Of a stretch of 64,000 bases of DNA, positions 17,623-27,758 are shown piece after piece. The notes beneath the pieces were generated by a model. It was not told the DNA's origin and made no database searches. It was given only the letters and a program-made list of their open reading frames with translations. The stretch spans positions 1 to 64,000 of the forward strand of contig CAYNNP010000002.1 of the NCBI GenBank assembly GCA_964398215.1, read 5' to 3'. This DNA comes from CAYNNP01 sp964398215 (GTDB lineage Bacteria > Planctomycetota > Planctomycetia > Pirellulales > Pirellulaceae). A program made the position numbers and the translations under genes. Each line of letters begins with the position of its first letter. The stretch's first letter is position 1.

Positions 17623-18759
17623 ATGAAAATCCTCAAACTCATTCTTCCAGTCATAGTGACCATGTCCTTGTCATCCGCTGCGACCGCAGAACAAATCGAT
17701 GTTTGGCTTGGAACCACCACGCCACGCGGTGGTCTCAGCAAGGGCATCTACCACGCTCGTCTGAATACGGACAACGGAAAAATAACGCGTGCGAACTTGG
17801 TTGCCGAGATCACTAGCCCGGGCTTCATTTGCATGGACCCCAGCAGTCGGTTCCTTTATTCAACGGGCAATCAAAATGGCAAGCCATCGGTGTCGGCATA
17901 CGCAATCGAGGGAACTGGAAACGAAAAATCGCTTCGGTTGTTGAATTCAGTTGAAATCGGCGATGGAGGATCCGCGCACGTTTCGGTTGACCGATCTGGA
18001 AAAGCTCTCTTGTCGGCTCAATACGGTGGAGGTTCGACGGCTATTTTTCAGCTGGCCGATGACGGTTCAATTGTGAAACGAACCGGATTGCACAAACACT
18101 CTGGTGGTAGCGGACACGTCAAAGGTCGGCAGGACAAACCGCACGCCCATTGGACAGGGACTTCGCCAGACAACAAATTTGTCTTTGTTCCAGACTTGGG
18201 AATGGACAAGGTCGTGATTTGGAAATTGGACCCCAAAAACGCGACGCTTTCCGAACACGGTTTTGGCATTTGCCCTGCAGGCGGTGGCCCCCGCCACATG
18301 AAATTCTCGGTAGACGGTAAGTACGTTTACGTTTTGAACGAACTGGCGCTTTCGGTCACGGTATTTCAGTACAACGCGGCGGATGCATCGATGACCGCTA
18401 TCCAGACGGTGCCAACTTTGTCAGAAGAAGTGAAAGCAAAGGAGAACTTTAATAGCGCCTCGGAGATCCGCGTTCATCCATCGGGAAAGTTCGTTTATAG
18501 TGCAAATCGCGGCAACGACACGATCACTGCTTTCAAAGTTGAACCATCAAGTGGGAAACTTTCTGTGATAGAAGTTGAACCAATTCGGGGTGGGTGGCCA
18601 CGAAGTTTTGCGATCGATCCGAGCGGTAAATGGCTGTTGGCGGCCGGTCGGGATAGCAATACTGTGGCTGTTTTTCAGATCAATCCAGAGAATGGTCAGT
18701 TAATGTACACACGAAATGTGTCAATGGTGCCGTCGCCGATCTGCGTGTTGATGCAGTGA
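17623..18759 (+). CDS. Secreted lactonase-type seven-bladed beta-propeller (6-phosphogluconolactonase-like)
   Basis: This 378-residue protein begins with a signal peptide (MKILKLILPVIVTMSLSSAATA); ATG 17623 is chosen because it places this at the N-terminus. The mature part has the repeats of the YbhE/Pgl lactonase family, such as GFICMDPSSRFLYSTG, DKPHAHWTGTSPDNKFVFVPDLGMDKV, GGGPRHMKFSVDGKYVYVLNEL and HPSGKFVYSANRGNDTI. Cytoplasmic relatives hydrolyse 6-phosphogluconolactone. The export signal makes that substrate unlikely here, and many planctomycete homologues act on unknown lactones or are only propellers. It stands alone. Confidence 0.85.
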   Translation: MKILKLILPVIVTMSLSSAATAEQIDVWLGTTTPRGGLSKGIYHARLNTDNGKITRANLVAEITSPGFICMDPSSRFLYSTGNQNGKPSVSAYAIEGTGNEKSLRLLNSVEIGDGGSAHVSVDRSGKALLSAQYGGGSTAIFQLADDGSIVKRTGLHKHSGGSGHVKGRQDKPHAHWTGTSPDNKFVFVPDLGMDKVVIWKLDPKNATLSEHGFGICPAGGGPRHMKFSVDGKYVYVLNELALSVTVFQYNAADASMTAIQTVPTLSEEVKAKENFNSASEIRVHPSGKFVYSANRGNDTITAFKVEPSSGKLSVIEVEPIRGGWPRSFAIDPSGKWLLAAGRDSNTVAVFQINPENGQLMYTRNVSMVPSPICVLMQ

Positions 18760-18924
18760 TTTTCCATGGGCGAATCCGTTTTCGTTGGCCAACATGATTT
18801 GGCCACGTTGCCTTTCGCCTAAAATTACTCAGAATGTAACTCAGTGTGGCCGCACAAAGGTGATCGCCGTATTAGACCCGGCGGTGCGGCATGACAACGT
18901 GACCTCGAACGAATTTATAACTGG

Positions 18925-19920
18925 ATGTCAGCAATTCAAAATCTCGAACAAACGACGCAGCAGATCCAGGCGGCCAGCGCGCCTTTTCGCAGGATTGTTG
19001 ACGAAGTCAATCGTGTGCTGGTCGGTCAGGAGCAATTGGTCCAGCGAATGTTGATTGGTCTGCTGACGGGTGGACATTTGCTGATCGAAGGCGTACCGGG
19101 GCTTGCGAAAACGACTGCTGTTGCGAGTTTGGCGAAAGCCATCAATACGGGATTTCAACGCATTCAATTTACACCAGATTTGCTTCCTGCTGATTTAATC
19201 GGGACCCAGGTCTATCGACCTCAGGATCAGACGTTCGTGGTTCAGAAAGGACCGATATTCTCGAACTTGATTCTTGCGGATGAAATCAACCGCGCGCCGG
19301 CCAAGGTTCAAAGTGCGCTTTTGGAGGCGATGCAGGAACAACAAGTGACGATTGGCTCCGAGACGTTTCAGCTGGACAATCCGTTTCTTGTGATGGCGAC
19401 ACAAAACCCGGTGGAGCAGGAGGGGACTTATCCGCTGCCAGAGGCGCAAACGGATCGATTCATGCTGAAAGTGATCGTTGACTATCCTAGCCGCGATGAA
19501 GAGCTGCAGATCCTTCGGCGAATGAGCAAAACGTCGACTTCGTTCGAGATTCAACCTGTCACCAGCCCGAGTGAAATATTGGCAGCCAGAGAGTTGGTTG
19601 ACCAGATTCATGTGGATGAAAAGGTTGAAGGCTACGTCGTCGATTTGGTGATGGCGTCGCGCTCACCGGAGTCGTATGGATTGGATTTGAGTCAAATGAT
19701 TCAGTTCGGTGGTTCGCCGCGCGCGACGATCAATCTGGCGCTCGCTGCAAAGGCGAATGCGTTTCTTGCTGGTCGAGGATACGTGACGCCGGCAGATGTT
19801 CGAGAGATCGCGCTTGATGTTTTGCGACATCGTGTTGCCATTACGTACGAAGCGGAGGCCGAAGAGCGAACGTCGGAATCGATTGTACGTCAGATTCTTG
19901 ATCGAATCCCAATGCCCTAA
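18925..19920 (+). CDS. MoxR-type AAA+ ATPase
   Basis: This 331-residue AAA_3 protein is first gene of the Bat operon. Walker A is GVPGLAKT, Walker B LILADEINRAPAKVQSALLEAMQE, with the sensor stretch MATQNPVEQEGTYPLPEAQTDRFM. MoxR proteins act as chaperone-like ATPases with VWA partners, here the products of 21714 and 22778. The next gene starts 20 bp downstream. ATG 18925 is the only start consistent with family length. Confidence 0.95.
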   Translation: MSAIQNLEQTTQQIQAASAPFRRIVDEVNRVLVGQEQLVQRMLIGLLTGGHLLIEGVPGLAKTTAVASLAKAINTGFQRIQFTPDLLPADLIGTQVYRPQDQTFVVQKGPIFSNLILADEINRAPAKVQSALLEAMQEQQVTIGSETFQLDNPFLVMATQNPVEQEGTYPLPEAQTDRFMLKVIVDYPSRDEELQILRRMSKTSTSFEIQPVTSPSEILAARELVDQIHVDEKVEGYVVDLVMASRSPESYGLDLSQMIQFGGSPRATINLALAAKANAFLAGRGYVTPADVREIALDVLRHRVAITYEAEAEERTSESIVRQILDRIPMP

Positions 19921-19939
19921 CGTTTGCATTGATAAGTGC

Positions 19940-20812
19940 ATGATTCCGCAAGCAGTCTTTCAGAAAATTCGTCGCGTACAAATTCGCAGTTCTCACAAAG
20001 TCGATGAGCTGTTGGTTGGTTCGTGGAATTCGGCATTCAAAGGTCGGGGAATCGAGTTCGAGGAAGTCAGGCCTTATCAAGTCGGCGACGATGTGCGAAC
20101 GATCGATTGGAATGTGACAGCCAGAAGCGATCGACCGTTCGTCAAACTGTTTCGTGAAGAACGCGAGATGTCGATCGTCTTGCTGGTTGATCTTAGCCGC
20201 TCGATCGACTTTGGGACTCAGGATCAATCCAAGCGAGAATTGGTCGCGGAGCTTGGTGCGACACTCGCGATGTCGGCGGTGCGGAACAACGATAAAGTTG
20301 CCTTGACGCTTTTTTCGGATCATATTGAAAAAGCGATTCCGCCTCGCAAGGGTTCGCGGCATGTTTTGCGAATCATTCGAGAATTGCTTTTTCACAAATC
20401 GACTGGTTCAGGCACTGATATCACGACCGCGATTGAGCACTTGAATCGCACATGTAAGCGTCGGTCCGTCGTGTTCTTGGTCAGTGATTTTTTTGGCGAG
20501 GGGTACGATCGCGTTTTAAAGATCGCCCGTCGCAGGCATGATATTGTGCCCGTTGTCGTCAGTGATCCTCGCGAAAAAGAACTTCCCAATGTCGGGCTGA
20601 TTCGATTGCGTGACAGTGAGACCGGACAGCAGGTGTTGGTCGATACGGCAAGTCGGCGGAATCGGGAGCGATACAAAGAGTTGTTCCTGGACAAACAGGC
20701 TTTGCGAGATTCAATGTTTCATCGATTGAATATGATTCCGATTTACTTGGAGACCGGTTGCGACATCGTGGATCCTATTCGGCGCTACTTTCATTCGCGA
20801 GAGCAACGATGA
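19940..20812 (+). CDS. DUF58 protein (VWA-like, MoxR partner)
   Basis: This 290-residue protein carries the DUF58 core: FKGRGIEFEEVRPYQVGDDVRTIDWNVTARSD, then VKLFREEREM and the VWA-like LLVDLSRSIDFG. DUF58 genes are almost always next to moxR. An upstream in-frame ATG at 19796 overlaps moxR and adds 48 atypical residues, so I use ATG 19940. The stop overlaps the next ATG (ATGA). Confidence 0.93.
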   Translation: MIPQAVFQKIRRVQIRSSHKVDELLVGSWNSAFKGRGIEFEEVRPYQVGDDVRTIDWNVTARSDRPFVKLFREEREMSIVLLVDLSRSIDFGTQDQSKRELVAELGATLAMSAVRNNDKVALTLFSDHIEKAIPPRKGSRHVLRIIRELLFHKSTGSGTDITTAIEHLNRTCKRRSVVFLVSDFFGEGYDRVLKIARRRHDIVPVVVSDPREKELPNVGLIRLRDSETGQQVLVDTASRRNRERYKELFLDKQALRDSMFHRLNMIPIYLETGCDIVDPIRRYFHSREQR

Positions 20813-21714
20813 AGATGCGCGTTACGCTTGCAGCCACCTGTGTCTTGTTTGCAATTTCGCATTCGAGTGCTCAGCCAGCTACCGTGCAGGCGACCGCTGA
20901 CCGTACGCAGATCCAAATTGCGGACCCAATTCGTTTTCAGGTTTCGCTGACCGCAAGTGCCGGTTCACGGGTTGTGTTTCCAGGAAAAAGCGAGCGACTT
21001 GGCGCATTTGATGTGCTGGATCAAGACGATCGGTTCGACATTCCTAGCGACGATGGGAATGGAGCAACGCGGCAGTGGATCCGGACGTATTCACTTGAGA
21101 CACTGGAGACCGGTCCGACGCGAATCCCGAGTTTGGAAGTGGTAGTCAAGTTACCTGATGGGGCAACACAAGTGCTTCGTACGGATCCGGTCGCAATCGA
21201 AGTCGCGAGTGTTTTGGAGAGCGATTCGCCAGAAGCAGAAGTTAACAATACCGAGTTCGCCGACATCGCACCGCTGCGCGATATTGACGATCCGCCGGTG
21301 AGCTCGAATGCCTGGGTGTGGTGGACGCTTGGCGGTACGTCCGTGGTGGTTTTGGCAGGCTTGGCGTTTGCAGCAATGATTCGCCGAAGAACGATCACGC
21401 CAGCAAGATGGGCACTGGATGAATTGGAAAACAATCGCCGAAAGGGCCTGCCGTTTGCCGAAAAAACACTGCGAGGTTACTTGCAAGCACAGTTCGATTT
21501 TCCTGCACAAAGTTACTCTGCTGATCAGATCGGCGAGTCGCTTGCGGAGAATGGAATTTCGGATTCGCCGTTGAAGGATGTCCTAGGGTTTCTCGCTACG
21601 GCGGAAAAATTGAAGTATGGCGGACTGAAGCTAACTGAAGCTGAAATCGATGACTTGCAGTTGGACGTTCGGCAATTGATCAGCAAGCTTGACCAAGAAT
21701 CGGAGGCAAGTTGA
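20809..21714 (+). CDS. Bat-operon membrane protein, BatD-like N-terminal domain
   Basis: This 301-residue protein has a signal peptide (VTLAATCVLFAISHSSAQ), a periplasmic beta-sandwich resembling the start of BatD ('VQATADRTQIQIADPIRFQV'), one membrane helix near 180-200 (VWWTLGGTSVVVLAGLAFAA) and a cytoplasmic helical domain of the DUF4381 type. It overlaps both neighbours by four bases (ATGA), so the operon is translationally coupled. The start ATG 20809 replaces a longer frame from 20758. Confidence 0.8.
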   Translation: MKMRVTLAATCVLFAISHSSAQPATVQATADRTQIQIADPIRFQVSLTASAGSRVVFPGKSERLGAFDVLDQDDRFDIPSDDGNGATRQWIRTYSLETLETGPTRIPSLEVVVKLPDGATQVLRTDPVAIEVASVLESDSPEAEVNNTEFADIAPLRDIDDPPVSSNAWVWWTLGGTSVVVLAGLAFAAMIRRRTITPARWALDELENNRRKGLPFAEKTLRGYLQAQFDFPAQSYSADQIGESLAENGISDSPLKDVLGFLATAEKLKYGGLKLTEAEIDDLQLDVRQLISKLDQESEAS

Positions 21715-22781
21715 TGTTCCATACGCCTTTATACTTTCTGTTGCTGCCGCTGGCTTTGTTGATCGGTTGGCGATTGTTTTCCAAGCGAAACCTTCAATCA
21801 TTGGACTTTAGCAATGTTAGTTTTGCCAGCGAATTGACACCGACTCTGCGTCAGCGATTGCTTTGGTTGCCTCGCGTATTGCTCCTGCTATCGTTGTTGT
21901 TTTTGGTTGTCAGTTTGGCAAGGCCTCGCGAGGGGCGACAGCAAACGGCTACCGAGAGTGAAGGGATCGCGATTGAATTGGTTGTCGACCGCAGTAGCAG
22001 CATGCAGGCATTGGACTTCAAGATTGACGGGCAACATGTCGATCGGTTGACGGCAATCAAGAATGTTGCTGGAAGGTTCGTGATGGGGAGTGATGAACTT
22101 GACGGCCGGTTCAGTGATTTGGTTGGCTTGGTTACGTTTGCAGGCTACGCGGACGGTGTTACCCCACCAACGCTTGACCATGCATTCCTGGCTTCTAGTT
22201 TGAACAAGACAACGATTGTCGATCGCCGAAGCGAAGATGGCACGGCGATCGGGGATGCGATTGCTTTGGCGGTTGAAAAACTGAACGCGCTGGATGATCA
22301 GCGGAGCGATAAAGTCAAAAGCAAAATCATCATCTTGCTGACAGACGGCGAGAATACTGCAGGTGAGTTGGAACCTGTCGCGGCGGCTGATTTGGCGCAG
22401 ACTTTGGGAATCAAGGTTTATACGATCGGAGTTGGAACTGAAGGACAGGCTCCTGTGCCCTTGCGAGATGGTTTTGGTGGAACTCGGGTTCGTATGATGA
22501 CGGTTACGATCGATGAGGAAACGCTTAGGAAGGTGGCGGAAGTGACCAACGGAAAGTACTATCGCGCGACCGACACAGATTCGCTGACTGAGATCTATAG
22601 CGAGATCGATAAGCTGGAAAAAACCAAAGTCGAAACGGACAATTTTGTTGACTACAGAGAACTGGCGGTACGTTCTTATCGTAGTGGCAGTTTGTATGTT
22701 CCGCCGACATTGTTGGTCGCTTTTTCGTTGATGATCGTGGGCATTGCTCTGCAACAGACTTGGTTGAGAGAGTCGATATGA
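21714..22781 (+). CDS. batA: BatA-like VWA membrane protein
   Basis: This 355-residue protein has two N-terminal helices (LYFLLLPLALLIGW and LLWLPRVLLLLSLLFLVVSLARP), a VWA domain with MIDAS start VVDRSSSM and second motif LLTDGENTAG, and a C-terminal helix (LLVAFSLMIVGIALQQTW). These match BatA of the Bacteroides aerotolerance operon. The VWA faces the periplasm. It overlaps the upstream and downstream genes by ATGA junctions. Confidence 0.9.
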   Translation: MFHTPLYFLLLPLALLIGWRLFSKRNLQSLDFSNVSFASELTPTLRQRLLWLPRVLLLLSLLFLVVSLARPREGRQQTATESEGIAIELVVDRSSSMQALDFKIDGQHVDRLTAIKNVAGRFVMGSDELDGRFSDLVGLVTFAGYADGVTPPTLDHAFLASSLNKTTIVDRRSEDGTAIGDAIALAVEKLNALDDQRSDKVKSKIIILLTDGENTAGELEPVAAADLAQTLGIKVYTIGVGTEGQAPVPLRDGFGGTRVRMMTVTIDEETLRKVAEVTNGKYYRATDTDSLTEIYSEIDKLEKTKVETDNFVDYRELAVRSYRSGSLYVPPTLLVAFSLMIVGIALQQTWLRESI

Positions 22782-25109
22782 ATTACGAAATTGGAAACCC
22801 TCAGTACGTTTGGTTGTTGCTATCTGTACCTGCCACTGCCGTCGCCTTGGTGATTGCCGGTCGGTCGCGACGCAACGCCCAGCGGCAATTTGGGATTGCA
22901 GGTGGGTTTGCGGGTTCGGTAGGCCGTTTCGTTTCCAGTTGTTTGTTGTTGGCGTCAATGATTCTAATGACGGCTGCATGCATGGACATTCGCTGGGGAA
23001 AAACAACGCGAGAGGTACCCCAGAGAGGCTTGGAGGTTGTGTTTGCCTTGGACGTTTCGCGTAGCATGCTGGCCCAAGACGCGACGCCAAACCGTTTGGC
23101 GAGGGCCAAGCAGCAGATCAAGGACATGATTTCCGAGATGGCGGGTGATCGAATTGGACTGGTGGCCTTTGCAGGGGAAGCCACTCAGGCGGTGCCGCTA
23201 ACAAATCACTACGAAGATTTTCGTCAAACACTCGATACCGTTGGCCCGCAATCGGTGATGAAAGGTGGCTCGCAACTGGGGCCAGCGATAGAAGCGGCAG
23301 CGGATGCATTTCTAAGTAAAACGAACGACCACAAGACAATCGTGCTTTTTACCGATGGTGAGGATCAAGAAAGTGAGCCGGTAGCTTTGGCAAAGCGACT
23401 GCATGATCAAATTGGACTGAGAGTCTTTACAGTTGGGCTGGGTGATATTGAACAGGGATCCAGGATTCCCGATGATCAATCTCGCAACAATCAATACCTT
23501 CAGCACGAGGGGCAACAGGTTTGGTCAAAATTGAACGGTTCGATCCTTCGTGAAATCGCGATTCAAACCAATGCGGCGTACATACCAGCAGGAACCAAAC
23601 GCGTGAACATGTCCGAGGTTTATCACAACTATATTGCCAGTATTGAAAAGACAGAGTTTGAGTCCGCAAAGATCAACGCTTTCGTTCCTCGTTTTCAGTG
23701 GTTCGCGTTTCCTGCGTTTTGTTGCTTGTTCCTTTATCTTTGGCATGGTACTGCCAGAACATCAGAAGAGTCAAAAGGAACTAATTCAACGTCCCGCCGA
23801 GCGGCCAGGCGAAAACGAAGTTCTACTAAGCCGGCGTCCGGGATTGCTGCTGCATTTGTTGTGCTGATGCCAAGTCTTGCGTTTGGAGAACCACCCACAC
23901 AGCAAGCAATTACCGATCAAGTCAACGCAGCAAATAAGATGGTTCGTGACGGGAAAACTGCTGAAGCCGTGAAGGCTTTTCAGGCAATCGAGGCTTCTGG
24001 TTCGTCAAAATATCAAGACCAGGTTTTCTACAATTCGGCGATCGCACACTATCGAAATTCCAACGTCGACACGGCAATGGATCTCTTTAAGAAAACGGCT
24101 TCGTCGGATGATCGCAGTATCGCCAGCGACAGTCGCTACAACTTGGGAAATTGTCACAGCAAGAATGCTTTGGCGCTGATGCAGGAGCAACCGTCCGATG
24201 CGATCAGTCAGCTTGAGCAAGCGATCGGGCACTATCGAAGCGCGTTGCGGTTGGACCGAAAGAGAATGGATGCCCGCGAGAATATTGAACGGGCGAGAAA
24301 TCTGATCAAACAGCTACGAGAACAGCAGGAACAACAACAAGACAAACAGGATCAGCAGCAAGACAATCAGCAACAAGACGAACAACAGCAAGACAATCAG
24401 GAACAACAGNNNNNNNNNNNNNNNNNNNNNNNNNNNNNNNNNNNNNNNNNNNNNNNNNNNNNNNNNNNNNNNNNNNNNNNNNNNNNNNNNNNNNNNNNNN
24501 NNNNNNNNNGAACAACAGCAAGACAATCAGGAACAACAGTCGCAAGAGGAAGGCCAAGGTGAATCCGGACAGAGCGAGGATGAAAACCAGGGAAACCAAG
24601 AGCCGGAAGATTCCGAATCGGACTCCGATTCAAATGGTCAAGAAGGCGATCAGCAAGACTCTCAGTCCAATCAGTCACCCAGCGAAACGACAGGCGAGGA
24701 AAACGCAAATAATCAAGCAAACTCTGAAGAACAGGGCACAGAGGATCAAAAGGGAGACGAAAGTCAGCAGTCAGATGGTGATCGTGAGCAAACCGGTGAG
24801 CAACCGCAGAGGTCAGACCAGCAGCCCGATGATGACAAAGAGCAATCCTTGCCGCAGCAATCTGATTCAGGCGAAGGCGATCAGCAACCATCCACTGATG
24901 GTAAGCTGACTTCGGACAACCAAGACGACGCGAAGCCATCACAGGACGCGATGGGGACTGAACAGCCAGATAGCCAGCTTGATGGCGTGATGACGCGTCA
25001 AGAAGCGATGAAGTTGTTGCAGTCCATTCGTGACCGAGAAATGCTGCGCCGGCTATTACAGGAGCGGCAGAAACGTAGTCGTCGTGTTCGAGTTGAAAAG
25101 GATTGGTAG
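22778..25109 (+). CDS. batB: BatB-BatC fusion: VWA plus TPR with Gln/Asp-rich tail (crosses a false gap)
   Basis: Residues 1-340 are a BatB-like VWA protein (LDVSRSMLAQDATPNRL, VLFTDGEDQESEP) with flanking helices. A second hydrophobic stretch (GIAAAFVVLMPSLAFG) is followed by TPR-like repeats (VFYNSAIAHYRNSN, SRYNLGNCHSKN), as in BatC. After about 24300 the protein is Gln/Asp/Glu-rich. The 100 N at 24410 break the frame, but the 30 bp before it (24380-24409) equal the 30 bp after it (24510-24539). Removing the duplicate and the N joins this frame to the one ending at 25109, giving a C-terminus with RQEAMKLLQSIRDREMLRR and a final VEKDW, which is typical of BatC ends. The coordinates assume that merge. 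Confidence 0.85.
24380..24539. repeat. Duplicated 30 bp contig ends around a 100 N run (false gap)
   Basis: Bases 24380-24409 are identical to 24510-24539 (beginning gaacaacagcaagacaatca), with 100 N (24410-24509) between them. The region is made of short CAA/CAG/GAC-rich tandem units. The simplest reading is two contigs ending in the same repeat unit, joined by a default 100 N spacer. An unknown number of extra repeat units cannot be excluded. Confidence 0.85.
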
Positions 25110-27758
25110 ATGTTGTACCGAATCGCCGTCACGTTGCTGGCCACATCAATTGCGTTGTGTGCATCCGGGAGTTTTGGACAAGGTGTTTCTGCGCAGTTGT
25201 CGGATCGCGAAGCCTGGGTTGGATCGCCTATTGTTTTGCAGATTCAAATTTCCAATGCAACAAAATACGAGTTGCCCCAGAAAATCGAAATCGATGGTTG
25301 CGATGTCGCTTTGGCGGGCGCCCCATCGCAGTCATTGCGAACAACGATTTTTAACGGCCGTGTTGAACGGTCGGCGACAGTTTTGCAGCAGTACGCTTTG
25401 ACGCCTCGGCGCGAGGGGCGATTCGAAGTTCCCGAGCTTGAGGTGCAGGTTGACGGTCAGACGCAGCGGACGCCAGCGATGACTTTTGTCGCTAGGAAGA
25501 GTGATGCTGGTGATTTGATCTTTGCAGAAATAGTTAGCAAACAAGATAAAGTATATGTGGGGCAGTCACTTGATTTGACCTTGAAGATTTGGATCAAACC
25601 GTACGTGAATCGTCAATTGCAAGTCAAACTAGACGAGGGGCACATGTGGCAGAGTCTTTCTCGCAAGACTGCATGGGGAGTGTTTGGCGATCGCATCCAA
25701 GAATTGTCAGAAGAACGTCGACGCCCCGGCGGGGAAACGGTTCTACGGAAAGACACCAATGGCGATGAACGTGAATACTATCTCTACGAGATCGACACCA
25801 AGATTTATCCAACGAAGCCGGGCAAGATCGACGCAAGTGATGTGCAAATCATTGTCGAATATCCGCTAGCACTAGGAAGGCAACGCGATCCGTTCGAGAA
25901 TTTCTTTGGAGGTGATCCGTTTGGTGGGAGTTTGCAAGAATTGATGCGAGGGCCGACTCGAAGTTTGTCGGTTACAAGTTCGCGTCCAGTTGTTGCCGAT
26001 GCGTCTGTCGGAGAAACGGAAGTTCTGCCCATTCCCACCGCAAACCAACCAGCCGATTACCGAGGCGCGGTTGGTCGGTACCGAATCGTCACCGAAGCGG
26101 AACCCGTCCGTGCCCGCGAGGGAGACCCGATTACGTTGAAGATTGGCGTGATTGGTGATGGTCCAATGGAATTGCTTCAAGCACCACCGCTTCACGAAAA
26201 TCAAGAATTGACGACCAGCTTTCAGGTCAGTGATCAAACGCTTGCCGGTTTTGTGCAAGGCGACGCAAAGTTGTTTGCCACCACGATTCGCCCCCGCGAC
26301 GTTAGTGTTAGTGAGATTCCGGCGATACCGTTCACGTTCTTTGACCCTGAAACGGAATCTTTTCAAACGGTGTATTCACGGCCAATCGAAATCGAGGTCA
26401 GCGAATCGGAAACGCTATCTTTACAAGCAGTTGTCAGCGGTTCGGAAGCGATGGGTTCAGGTCAAAATGATGGCCAGCCCGCCTTTGACCTGACCATCAA
26501 CGATTCGCCCGCCTTGGCTATTGCTGAGGCTGCACCGTCAACGACTTGGTGGTGGTACTTTGCCGTTGTCCCGCCGATAGTTTGGGTTTTGCTGTTGCTT
26601 GGCAGGTTTTGTGTCTACGGGTGGCGAAACGCAGGATCGTTCCGTTCGGCGTATGCGGTCGCGGTCTCGGAATTGAAAACGGCTAGTGATTCGGACGCGA
26701 TTGTTGCGGGGATGACAAAGTATGTAGCCCGACAGACACGCGCAGATTGCCCAACGTCACGGCACGCTATTGGACGTTTGCGAGAACTCGGACATTACGA
26801 CGCGGCTGCAAAACTAGAGTCGCACTTCGATCAGCTAACGAAGTCGTCATGCGACGTAACCAGCGATCAGTCGATCAGAGTGTTGCAGACTGTTCATGAT
26901 TCGTTGGCCAACCACGGCAAACAAGTTGTTAAACGAAAGGTGTCTTCTGGAAAACGCCAGCTGACGACAGGGTTGCTGCCGCTTTTGTTTTTTGTACCTA
27001 GTGCCGAATGTCTTGGCGCAGACGAAGGCCCGGCAAATCAACCGTTGGTGCAGATCATCAAGGAAGCAAATACTGCCTATCGATCGGGTGAGTCGCTCGC
27101 AAGCGACGAACCAGCAAGCTCGCGGGCAGCATTTCAACAGGCCGCAGGCCGTTATCAGACACTGGTAGATTTGGGGATTCACAACAGTGATCTGTTCATG
27201 AATCTAGGCAATGCCTATTTGCAAAGTAGCGACAAAACAAACGCCATATTGAACTATCATCGCGCGTTATGGATGTCGCCTGGCAATGTGTCGGCGGCAA
27301 AGAATCTGCGGCTGCTAGAGTCAACAAAAGATAGTGCTGTTAACGAGGCGGAAGGTTTTGTGTTTTCTGTAGAACAATTCCGGACGCGAATCGGAGATCA
27401 CGCATGGCAGGTTATTCTTGCGATTTCATCGGTCGCGTTTTGGCTGTTGATCGCCACCAAGACAATTTTACCTCGTTTGAAAGTCTTGCGATGGGCGTTC
27501 GTTATGGCGATACCATTGGTACTCAGTCTGTTTGTTTTGAACACAGAGCCTGCCGGAGAACTGGCGATCATCACTGCCGATCAGATCGAATTAAAAAGTG
27601 GAGATGGCATTGAGTTTGCCACGGTAGCCAAGATCGATTCGTTATCGGGTCAACGGGCCCAAGTGCTGTTGCAACGCGAATCATGGGTCAAGGTTGCGTT
27701 GCCATCTGGCCAAGAAGGTTGGTTGCCGGAAAAACAGATTCAGCGAGTTCGTCTTTAA
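25110..27758 (+). CDS. batD: BatD-BatE fusion protein (BatD, TPR, SH3-like)
   Basis: This 882-residue protein has a signal peptide (AVTLLATSIALCASGSFG), then a long BatD periplasmic region (VSAQLSDREAWVGSPIVLQI, KVYVGQSLDLTLKIWI), a membrane helix at about 485-505 and a cytoplasmic helical part. A second hydrophobic stretch near 620-635 is followed by TPR-like repeats (SDLFMNLGNAYLQSSDKTNA), two more helices and a C-terminal SH3-like domain (ESWVKVALPSGQEGWLPEKQI). The second half corresponds to BatE, usually a separate protein. ATG 25110 directly follows the TAG of the upstream gene. It ends the Bat operon. Confidence 0.88.
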   Translation: MLYRIAVTLLATSIALCASGSFGQGVSAQLSDREAWVGSPIVLQIQISNATKYELPQKIEIDGCDVALAGAPSQSLRTTIFNGRVERSATVLQQYALTPRREGRFEVPELEVQVDGQTQRTPAMTFVARKSDAGDLIFAEIVSKQDKVYVGQSLDLTLKIWIKPYVNRQLQVKLDEGHMWQSLSRKTAWGVFGDRIQELSEERRRPGGETVLRKDTNGDEREYYLYEIDTKIYPTKPGKIDASDVQIIVEYPLALGRQRDPFENFFGGDPFGGSLQELMRGPTRSLSVTSSRPVVADASVGETEVLPIPTANQPADYRGAVGRYRIVTEAEPVRAREGDPITLKIGVIGDGPMELLQAPPLHENQELTTSFQVSDQTLAGFVQGDAKLFATTIRPRDVSVSEIPAIPFTFFDPETESFQTVYSRPIEIEVSESETLSLQAVVSGSEAMGSGQNDGQPAFDLTINDSPALAIAEAAPSTTWWWYFAVVPPIVWVLLLLGRFCVYGWRNAGSFRSAYAVAVSELKTASDSDAIVAGMTKYVARQTRADCPTSRHAIGRLRELGHYDAAAKLESHFDQLTKSSCDVTSDQSIRVLQTVHDSLANHGKQVVKRKVSSGKRQLTTGLLPLLFFVPSAECLGADEGPANQPLVQIIKEANTAYRSGESLASDEPASSRAAFQQAAGRYQTLVDLGIHNSDLFMNLGNAYLQSSDKTNAILNYHRALWMSPGNVSAAKNLRLLESTKDSAVNEAEGFVFSVEQFRTRIGDHAWQVILAISSVAFWLLIATKTILPRLKVLRWAFVMAIPLVLSLFVLNTEPAGELAIITADQIELKSGDGIEFATVAKIDSLSGQRAQVLLQRESWVKVALPSGQEGWLPEKQIQRVRL

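Noticed and set aside
18925..21714. MoxR gene as part of a MoxR-VMAP-caspase type conflict system with the giant protein
   Set aside because: The MoxR gene is followed by DUF58 and Bat genes in tight overlap, so it belongs to the ordinary Bat module. The giant protein is 13 kb away on the other strand.
24849..25109. Separate small gene starting at ATG 24849
   Set aside because: It is in frame with the BatB-BatC gene once the false gap is collapsed, and its sequence is the expected BatC C-terminus.
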